Part shown: positions 7,200 through 12,727 of the stretch, piece by piece
How positions within the stretch are numbered: the first letter of the stretch is position 1
Layout: the number at the start of each line of letters is the position of its first letter
Origin: an uncultured Phycisphaerales bacterium
GTDB taxonomy: Bacteria; Planctomycetota; Phycisphaerae; Phycisphaerales; UBA1924
Length of the DNA: 13,497 bases
Assembly (NCBI GenBank): GCA_937891445.1
Contig: CALAFV010000437.1
Span: forward strand, 1 to 13,497
Direction: 5' to 3'
Translations under genes and position numbers: made by a program
Notes under the pieces: generated by a model
Databases searched by the model: none
Told to the model about the DNA's origin: nothing
What the model saw: the letters and a program-made list of their open reading frames with translations, nothing else

Positions 7200-7228
7200 G
7201 GCCTTCGGGGCGCTCGCTGCGCCAGCCC

Positions 7229-7235
7229 AGGGGAG
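7229..7235 (+). promoter_or_regulatory. Ribosome binding site deciding the pilT start
   Basis: AGGGGAG ends 7 bases before ATG 7243. It is the clearest Shine-Dalgarno sequence in the window and sets the pilT start there, not at in-frame codons further upstream. Confidence 0.7.
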
Positions 7236-7242
7236 TGACAAC

Positions 7243-8385
7243 ATGCTCAGCGGCGGCCTCACGATCCAGCGGCTTCTGGCCGGGATGCGGCGGCACAACG
7301 CTTCCGACCTGCACATCAAGGTCGGCATCCCCCCGACGTATCGCATCAACGGCACGCTCCGCCACATCGGTACCGACCCGCTCACTGCGGACGAGGCCGA
7401 TCACCTCCTGGACCCCATCATCCCCGAGCGCCTGCGTCCCCGCTTCGAGTCCGCGGGCGACCTCGACTTCGCGACGTACAACGAAGAAAGCGACCGCTTC
7501 CGCGTGAACATGTACCGCGCCGGCGGCCACGTCGCCGCCGCGATCCGGCGCGTCAAGGCCGACATCCCCACCTACGAGGCTCTGCACCTGCCGCCCATCT
7601 ACGGCGAACTGATCGAGAAGACCAACGAGGGCATGATCCTGGTCGTCGGCGTCACGGGCTCCGGCAAGAGCACCACGCTCGCCGCGATGATCGAGCACAT
7701 CAACGCCACGCGCTCCGAGAACATCATCACCATCGAGGACCCCGTCGAGTACCGCTTCCAGCCCCGCAAGAGCATCATCAGCCAGCGGGAGATCGGCATC
7801 GACGTCCCGGACTACAAGGCCGCCCTCCGCTACGTCGTCCGCCAGGACCCGGACATCATCTTCATCGGCGAGATGCGCGACCACGACACCGTGCTGGCCG
7901 CGATCCAGGCCGCCGAGACCGGCCACCTGGTCTTCGGCTCCCTCCACACCGCCGACACGATGCAGGCCTTCAACCGCATCCTCGAGTTCTTCTCGCAGGA
8001 GGAGCACGCCTTCATCCGCTCCGCGCTGGCCAATACGATGCGCGGCATCTGTGCCCAGCGCCTCCTGCCCGCCGTGGAGAACTTCGCCGCCGAACACGGC
8101 GGAACGGGCACCGTCCCCGCCACCGAGGTGCTCCTGAACTCGCCGGTCGTCGCCGAGCGCATCCGCCTCGGCGAAGACGCCGACCTGCCCGCGATCATCA
8201 ACAGTTCGCGCAGCGAGGGGATGCACTCGTTCACCCAGTCGCTCGCCGACCTGGTCCGCAAAGGATGGGTGGACATGCGCACCGCGATGTCCTACGCCCC
8301 CAACCGCGACGCCCTCGACAGCGAGATCAAGGGCATCGAGGTGCGCTCCAAGACCCTCGTCACCCGCATCCGCGCCAAGGGTTGA
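7243..8385 (+). CDS. pilT: Type IV pilus retraction ATPase PilT
   Basis: PilT is a hexameric cytoplasmic ATPase that pulls type IV pili back, driving twitching motility, surface sensing or DNA uptake. The 380 residues from ATG 7243 match PilT in length. The N-terminal PAS-like domain has the hallmark ASDLHIKVG and PPTYRINGTL. The ATPase core has Walker A GVTGSGKST (136-144, Lys142), Asp box ITIEDPVEYRF, Walker B DPDIIFIGEMRD with Glu210, and His box GHLVFGSLHT with His228 and His235. The family signature ALAN-MRGICAQRLLP follows. PilB/GspE-type tetracysteine zinc sites and long N-terminal domains are absent, which favours PilT over an extension ATPase. A 37-residue upstream extension is rejected because of the strong Shine-Dalgarno site at 7229. 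No other pilus genes are in the window. A small membrane protein begins 5 bases after the stop and may be translationally coupled. Confidence 0.95.
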   Translation: MLSGGLTIQRLLAGMRRHNASDLHIKVGIPPTYRINGTLRHIGTDPLTADEADHLLDPIIPERLRPRFESAGDLDFATYNEESDRFRVNMYRAGGHVAAAIRRVKADIPTYEALHLPPIYGELIEKTNEGMILVVGVTGSGKSTTLAAMIEHINATRSENIITIEDPVEYRFQPRKSIISQREIGIDVPDYKAALRYVVRQDPDIIFIGEMRDHDTVLAAIQAAETGHLVFGSLHTADTMQAFNRILEFFSQEEHAFIRSALANTMRGICAQRLLPAVENFAAEHGGTGTVPATEVLLNSPVVAERIRLGEDADLPAIINSSRSEGMHSFTQSLADLVRKGWVDMRTAMSYAPNRDALDSEIKGIEVRSKTLVTRIRAKG

Positions 8386-8390
8386 CCTTG

Positions 8391-9179
8391 ATGAGTGGCC
8401 TTGGCGCTGGGCGGCCACCCGCCCAACCGCCGCCGGTATCACCCGGCGTGCCGCGCCGCAGCGTCCGCCGCCGAACGCTCCTGATCCTCGCCGCCTCCCC
8501 CGTGGCCACCGTCGCGGTCTCGTGGCTCTGCGCCGGTTGGCTCCCGGAGCCGCCCGCCCAACCCGCGCGCACGCTCGGCGGCAGCATCACCGGCGGCCCG
8601 CCTGAGTGGGGCGACCCCATCGTCTGCGTCCGCGGTCGGCGCATGGGGCTGGTCGTGTGCGAGGAATCCTGGAGTCTGATGTTTCTCAAAGGGGAGCCCA
8701 CCCTCCTCACGTTCCGCCAAGCCGCCGCGATCCGCGTCGCGAAGGACCTGGACACCTTCCACCGGCAGGAGGATGTCTTCGTGACGCGCCGGCGCGTCGA
8801 GGCCGGCTTCCCGTTCCCCGCCATGGCGTGGACCACCGTCCGCACGCCCGCCGACATGGACCTCCCCGACTCCATCCGCCCCGTCGGATCATGGCCGTCC
8901 GACGGCCTGATCAACCTCGACAACTTCCTCTTCCAGACGCTCCAGGTCCAGCCCGACCGCCGCTTCCCGGCGATCCCGCTCTGGCCCGGCTTCGCCGCAA
9001 ACACGCTTGTTTTCGCCGCGGTCGCCTGGACGGCGCTGGTCGGCCTCCCGGCCGTGCGCCGGCGGCGGCGCCGGGCGCGAGGGCTGTGCGCTTCGTGCGC
9101 CTACCCGGTGCCGGTCCCCGTCCCGGCGGTGTGCCCCGAGTGCGGCGCTCCGCTGGCGGCGCCGGCCCCCGGCGCGTAA
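8391..9179 (+). CDS. Two-helix membrane protein with C-terminal zinc ribbon
   Basis: This protein has no known function. With ATG 8391 it has 262 residues, and longer frames upstream lie inside pilT. Layout: a Pro/Arg-rich N-terminus, a transmembrane helix at about 29-51 after RRSVRRR, a domain of about 150 residues, a second helix at about 201-222, then RRRRRRAR and a four-cysteine ribbon (C233-A-S-C236 and C248-P-E-C251). By the positive-inside rule both ends are cytoplasmic and the middle domain lies outside. Planctomycete membrane proteins often end in a C..CGYDL...CPECG ribbon; here the first knuckle reads CAY instead of CGY, and the linker is Pro-Val rich. The start is 5 bases after the pilT stop, so the two are probably co-transcribed. 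Whether it acts with the pilus is unknown. Confidence 0.82.
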   Translation: MSGLGAGRPPAQPPPVSPGVPRRSVRRRTLLILAASPVATVAVSWLCAGWLPEPPAQPARTLGGSITGGPPEWGDPIVCVRGRRMGLVVCEESWSLMFLKGEPTLLTFRQAAAIRVAKDLDTFHRQEDVFVTRRRVEAGFPFPAMAWTTVRTPADMDLPDSIRPVGSWPSDGLINLDNFLFQTLQVQPDRRFPAIPLWPGFAANTLVFAAVAWTALVGLPAVRRRRRRARGLCASCAYPVPVPVPAVCPECGAPLAAPAPGA

Positions 9180-9188
9180 GAGCCCTTC

Positions 9189-9194
9189 TACCAT
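9189..9194 (+). promoter_or_regulatory. Possible -10 box, leaderless dapL
   Basis: TACCAT ends 8 bases before ATG 9203, in the 23-base gap after the previous stop. It has the same TANNNT form and nearly the same offset as the box at 2253. No -35 is evident. Confidence 0.3.
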
Positions 9195-9202
9195 CACCGA
9201 CC

Positions 9203-10414
9203 ATGTCAAGGACGATCCGCTCTCAACGTTTGCAGGCCCTCCCGCCCTTTCTCTTCGACGAGATCGACCGCAAAAAGCGCGAGCGGATCGCCGCAGGCGC
9301 GGACGTCATCAACCTCGGCGTCGGCGACCCCGACAAGCCCACGCCCGAGTTCATCGTCGAGGCGATGAACAAGGCCATGCGCGATCTGGTTAACCAGCAG
9401 TACCCCGCAGTCGGCGGGGGGCTGAAGGTCTTCCGCGAGGCCGCGGCCCGCTTCATGCTCGAGCGCTTCGGCGTCACGGTCGATCCGATGCGCCACATCG
9501 TCGCCCTGCTGGGCTCCAAGGACGGCATCGCCCACCTTCCCTGGGCCGTGACCAACCCCGGCGACGCGGTGCTCGTTCCCGACCCGGCCTACCCGGTCTA
9601 CGAGATCGGCTCGGTGCTCGCCGGGTGCGAGGTCCGCAAACTTCCCGTCACGCGCGAGACCGGGTGGAAGCCCGTCCTCTCCGAGAAGGCCGAGCGCGAC
9701 ACCGTCGGCGCCCGCATCCTCTGGGTGAACTACCCGAGCAACCCGACCGCCGCCTCCGCCGACACGGCCTTCTATGAGCGCGTCCTCGAATGGTGCAACA
9801 GCCGCGGCATCATCGCCGCCAGCGACCTGGCGTACTCGGAACTCTACTTCGCCGACCGCCCGCCGAGCATCTGGCAGGCCCGCAACGCGAGCATCGAGGA
9901 CACGCTCGCGATTGAGTTCCACTCGCTGAGCAAGACGTTCAACATGACCGGCTGGCGCATCGGCTTCGCCGTCGGCCACGCCGAGGTCATCGGCGCTCTC
10001 AACTCGATCAAGAGCAACGTCGACTCCGGCACCTTCAACGCCATCCAGGCCGCCGGCGCCGTTGCGCTGGCGAACTTCAACGGCCCGGAGGTCGCGGAGA
10101 TGCGCCGCCTCTACCGCGATCGCCGCGACGCCTGCGTCGCCGGCCTGCGCAGCGCGGGCTGCGAGGTCGATATCCCCGGCGCCGGGTTCTTCGTCTGGGC
10201 CCGCACCCCGCTGGGCCCGGACGGCCGTCCCATCGACTCGATGACCTTCGCCTCGCGCCTGCTCACCGAGGCGGACGTGGTCGTCGTTCCCGGCGCAGGC
10301 TTCAGCCCCGCCGGCCGCGACTACTTCCGTATCGCCCTCACGGTCGAGGCCGACCGCCTCCGCGAGGCCGCCGAGCGGATGAAGGCGATCGACTGGTCCG
10401 TCCCCGGCCGATAG
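9203..10414 (+). CDS. dapL: LL-diaminopimelate aminotransferase
   Basis: DapL converts tetrahydrodipicolinate directly to LL-diaminopimelate using glutamate. It replaces the DapD/C/E steps and feeds lysine and peptidoglycan synthesis in the cytoplasm. The 403 residues follow the DapL/DapC-direct pattern throughout: LPPFLFDEIDRKK, INLGVGDPDKPTPEFI near residue 36, LLGSKDGIAHLP, VPDPAYPVYEIGS, N176-YPSNPT, S-D208-LAYSELYF with Tyr211, EFHSLSKTFNMTGWRIGFAVG with Lys244 as the PLP lysine, IKSNVDSGTFNAIQ, and Arg376 in YFRIALTVE. One variation is NPTAAS, where most relatives have NPTG. ATG 9203 is preferred because the frame upstream overlaps the previous gene in another phase. The gene is 23 bases after the zinc-ribbon gene and has its own possible promoter. 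Other aminotransferases of class I are possible in principle, but the SKDGIAH and SNVDSG motifs are distinctive. Confidence 0.94.
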   Translation: MSRTIRSQRLQALPPFLFDEIDRKKRERIAAGADVINLGVGDPDKPTPEFIVEAMNKAMRDLVNQQYPAVGGGLKVFREAAARFMLERFGVTVDPMRHIVALLGSKDGIAHLPWAVTNPGDAVLVPDPAYPVYEIGSVLAGCEVRKLPVTRETGWKPVLSEKAERDTVGARILWVNYPSNPTAASADTAFYERVLEWCNSRGIIAASDLAYSELYFADRPPSIWQARNASIEDTLAIEFHSLSKTFNMTGWRIGFAVGHAEVIGALNSIKSNVDSGTFNAIQAAGAVALANFNGPEVAEMRRLYRDRRDACVAGLRSAGCEVDIPGAGFFVWARTPLGPDGRPIDSMTFASRLLTEADVVVVPGAGFSPAGRDYFRIALTVEADRLREAAERMKAIDWSVPGR

Positions 10415-10420
10415 CCCGAT

Positions 10421-10469
10421 CCTCCGCCCGGTTTTCGGACGCCTCACCGCGTGCCTGCGGAGGCTTTCC
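10421..10469 (+). terminator. Hairpin with short T run after dapL
   Basis: CCTCCGC (10421-10427) pairs with GCGGAGG (10457-10463) around a 29-base loop that itself contains a small CCG-GTTTT-CGG hairpin. CTTTCC follows. The long loop and short T run make this a possible but weak terminator. Confidence 0.35.
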
Positions 10470-10512
10470 CCGGAACCGCGTCCGGATGCGGGTCGGATGG
10501 GCATTGAGCCGA

Positions 10513-10518
10513 TACGCT
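10513..10518 (+). promoter_or_regulatory. Possible -10 box of the DUF2726 gene
   Basis: TACGCT lies 41 bases before ATG 10560. The leader that would follow is G-rich and holds GGAGG at 10546-10550, 9 bases before that ATG, which fits a conventional leader and ribosome site. No -35 box is clear. Confidence 0.3.
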
Positions 10519-10559
10519 TCAGCCGGGGTACGGCGGGGAGGGGGCGGAGGCTCGGTCGA

Positions 10560-11342
10560 ATGCTCCCGATCGTGATTCTCGCGGTGTTGGTCGGTACAGG
10601 GATGCTCCTGTACTTCCTCCTCAGCGGCAACGCCGCCCGGACCAAGGCCGAGCGCCGCCGCCGCTACGCCCTCCACGAAACCGAGGAACGGGTTCCGTTC
10701 GCTCCGCCGCCGATGCCGGCCCCGCCGCCGGTGATCCGGGACGACCTCGCTTCCCCCCAGCCCGCCCCGGGCACGACGGAGGGGACCCGGATCTTCGAGG
10801 ACTCCCTCGCCACCGTGCGCGTCGAGGGCTTCATGCTCGCCGACGAGCCTTCGCTGGACGTCCCTCCGCCCGTCGAGGGCCGCATGGTCCTCACCCCCGA
10901 CGGCGAGATGATCATCACCACTCCGCCCTTCCGCCTGCGCGAGTCGATCCTTTCGCCGCGCGAAGCCGCCTACGCCGCCGCGATCTCGCGCCGGCTCCCG
11001 CGCGGGCTCGCCCTGTGCCCGAAGGTGCGGCTCGAGACGCTCCTGACCCCCACGCCCCCCGACGGCCGCGACCCGGAGGACTGGCGCACCTGGCGCCGGC
11101 GCGTCCGCATGCGGGCCGTGGACTTCGTGATCTGCGACACCCGCGGCGGCGCGTGGCGTCCGCTCATCGCCGTGGAGGTTGATCGCCCGCCGATGGCGAT
11201 CCACAAGATCGGCGGGGGCGTGGACCGCATGATCGACGAGGTCCTTACCGCCGTGGGGCTCCCCTTCGTGCGCTGCACGGGCGAGCCGGACGCCGACTGG
11301 CCGATGATCGAGCCCTACCTCCGCGACCCTGCCGTCGCCTGA
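10560..11342 (+). CDS. Membrane-anchored DUF2726 protein (PD-(D/E)XK-like fold)
   Basis: This protein of unknown role has 260 residues from ATG 10560. A transmembrane helix (about 3-23, PIVILAVLVGTGMLLYFLL) is followed by KAERRRR, which places the rest in the cytoplasm. Residues 45-125 are Pro-rich linker. The DUF2726 domain starts at about 128: ESILSPREAAYAAAISRRLP, then LALCPKVRLETLL, VDFVICD with Asp188, PLIAVEVD with Glu206 and Asp208, and DRMIDEVLTAVGLPFVRCTG. From memory, DUF2726 is placed with PD-(D/E)XK nuclease-like folds; the Asp...Glu-x-Asp arrangement resembles that core but has no Lys in the usual place, so catalysis is uncertain. A start at 10497 is rejected because it precedes the likely promoter and ribosome site and adds 21 residues without family character. 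The 3' end overlaps the convergent transglutaminase gene by 28 bases. Confidence 0.85.
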   Translation: MLPIVILAVLVGTGMLLYFLLSGNAARTKAERRRRYALHETEERVPFAPPPMPAPPPVIRDDLASPQPAPGTTEGTRIFEDSLATVRVEGFMLADEPSLDVPPPVEGRMVLTPDGEMIITTPPFRLRESILSPREAAYAAAISRRLPRGLALCPKVRLETLLTPTPPDGRDPEDWRTWRRRVRMRAVDFVICDTRGGAWRPLIAVEVDRPPMAIHKIGGGVDRMIDEVLTAVGLPFVRCTGEPDADWPMIEPYLRDPAVA

Positions 11343-12619
11343 TCCTCCGACGGCACGCCACCCCACGGTCCGCAGCGCTCCAGCAGGTCATCAAGTTTCG
11401 GGTCCAGCCCCTCGGCCCGGATCGCCTCGATCACGGGCCCCAGCGGCCCTTCCGTGTCGGTCGCCAGCGCCGCCCGTGACGCCGCGGCGATCCGCCCCCA
11501 CGCCTCATCGCTGACCGTCCACCGCAGCAGCCGCAGCACCTTGTTCCACGACCCCGGTTCCAGATGTTCGAACGGCTCGGTGACGAACGGGCTCGAGTTT
11601 GCCTTGCCGGCGAGTACCGCCGATTCGCTCTTACTCGCCAGGCGAATGTGCGGCACTCGCCTCCCGCCGGACCAGAACGCGTACGGCCCGTTCAGCGTGT
11701 TGTGGTAATATGGCCACCCGTACGCGTTCCGCTGCGACTCCATCTCGATCGGCGTGTCGAACAGCCGCACCAGCCCGCGGCTTTCGAGGTCATGGAACAG
11801 CGGCACCCGGGCGGACTGGCACGTCGCGTCCATGCGCACCCACCCGTACCCGTCGAGGTAGAACTGCACGACTCCGTGCACGTACCCCGCGGGCGTGTAC
11901 GTCACCTGCGCCGGCACCCCGCAGGCCCGGAAGATTGCCGCCGCGCCCACCGCGCTGGAGCAGCACGACCCGCCGTACTCGAGCACGACCGCGGATGTGG
12001 GCTTTTTGTCCCACGGGGCGTCGGGCTCGGATAAGTACTTCTTCGTGTTCATGTGCCTGGCGATGATCCGCGCGAGCCTGAGCGCATCGCCCTCCGCCTC
12101 CGTGAGCATCGCCTCGGCGCGCTGCCGCACCTCCGCGTGCTCGTACACGACCATCGGCGTCGAGGCCAGGTACTCCCGCACCCGCGCCGGGTACTTCTGC
12201 GGCGCTGGGATCGGGAACTCCCCCTTCGGCCCCGGCCGCTCGCGCCGCAGCACGATCGACGTGACGGTGACGACCACGCCCGCCTTTGCCGGCGCACGGT
12301 CAAGCCTGAACGTGTGGATCAGGTTCCCCTCGGGATCGGGATGCACCGCGGCAACGCCGACGCCGATCGGCTCCCCGTCGTCCGTCGCCGCGACGACCCA
12401 CCGGGCGATCGGGAACTGCTCCTGGTCCGCCGCGGGGAAGTACCGCAGGAACTCGACCGCCTCGACCTCCTTCCCGGAGTTCTCCAGCCGCAGGAAGTCC
12501 TTCACGAGCACCGCGGCGACCTGCGTTGTTCGGACCTCCGCGCCCGCTTCAGGGGTGGCCGGCGGCTCATTGGCCGCAATCAGGGCAAGGACGACGCAGG
12601 CGAGATGGGCAAGCACCAT
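11315..12619 (-). CDS. Exported transglutaminase-like protein
   Basis: This is a papain-fold transglutaminase-core protein. The family includes proteases, peptide N-glycanases and cross-linking enzymes, and the substrate here is unknown. It has 434 residues from ATG 12619. The N-terminus (MVLAHLACVVLALIAANEPP) looks like a short signal peptide, so the protein is probably exported, possibly as a lipoprotein-free periplasmic protein. The catalytic set is visible: Cys219 in GGSCCSSA, followed 15 residues later by CGVPAQV; His248 in YVHGVVQFYLDG; and Asp264 in GWVRMDAT. Cys220 sits directly beside the catalytic Cys. The region before the core is beta-rich (VVVTVTSIVLRRE), and the C-terminal 150 residues are unassigned. 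The E2 gene lies 108 bases upstream on the same strand, separated by a C-rich tract and a hairpin, so independent transcription is likely. The 3' end runs 28 bases into the convergent DUF2726 gene. Confidence 0.88.
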   Translation of the reverse strand: MVLAHLACVVLALIAANEPPATPEAGAEVRTTQVAAVLVKDFLRLENSGKEVEAVEFLRYFPAADQEQFPIARWVVAATDDGEPIGVGVAAVHPDPEGNLIHTFRLDRAPAKAGVVVTVTSIVLRRERPGPKGEFPIPAPQKYPARVREYLASTPMVVYEHAEVRQRAEAMLTEAEGDALRLARIIARHMNTKKYLSEPDAPWDKKPTSAVVLEYGGSCCSSAVGAAAIFRACGVPAQVTYTPAGYVHGVVQFYLDGYGWVRMDATCQSARVPLFHDLESRGLVRLFDTPIEMESQRNAYGWPYYHNTLNGPYAFWSGGRRVPHIRLASKSESAVLAGKANSSPFVTEPFEHLEPGSWNKVLRLLRWTVSDEAWGRIAAASRAALATDTEGPLGPVIEAIRAEGLDPKLDDLLERCGPWGGVPSEDQATAGSRR

Positions 12620-12629
12620 GCCCGCGCGT

Positions 12630-12650
12630 ACCGGACCGGGCCCGGCCGGT
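12630..12650 (-). repeat. Inverted repeat just upstream of the transglutaminase start
   Basis: ACCGG plus CCGGG on one side pairs with CCCGG plus CCGGT on the other, with one bulged A, around the centre of CCGGGCCCGG. It ends 11 bases before the ATG. It could be an operator or the tail of a terminator for the E2 transcript. With so short a loop, a protein binding site is as likely as a hairpin. Confidence 0.3.
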
Positions 12651-12680
12651 TGCCGCTCCGGCGCCGGGTCCGTGGGTCGG

Positions 12681-12727
12681 TCAGCGGGGGAGGGAGATGG
12701 GGGCGGCGAGAGTGGGGGGGAGGGGGG
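12681..12727 (-). terminator. C-rich mRNA segment after E2, possible Rho-dependent terminator
   Basis: Immediately after the E2 stop the sense (minus) strand reads as nearly pure pyrimidine, with C runs of 6, 7, 5, 3 and 5 and very few Gs. Such C-rich, G-poor unstructured RNA is what Rho loads on. The plus strand correspondingly has G runs at 12686-12690, 12692-12694, 12699-12703, 12714-12720 and 12722-12727, enough for a G-quadruplex on the template strand. Confidence 0.35.

Noticed and set aside
6511..8442. 643-residue open frame on the minus strand
   Set aside because: It covers the antisense of glycerate kinase and pilT, both of which have complete family signatures. The translation is low-complexity with no recognisable domain.
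8606..9202. Extension of the DapL frame upstream to 8606
   Set aside because: It overlaps the zinc-ribbon gene in another phase, and the residues are Arg/Pro-rich noise. DapL starts normally at 9203.
10524..10550. G-rich leader of the DUF2726 gene as a G-quadruplex riboregulator
   Set aside because: Only three runs of four or more Gs are present and the fourth is just GG. A purine-rich ribosome site explains it more simply.
9206..10645. 479-residue open frame on the minus strand
   Set aside because: It is the antisense shadow of dapL; no motif or plausible start signal.
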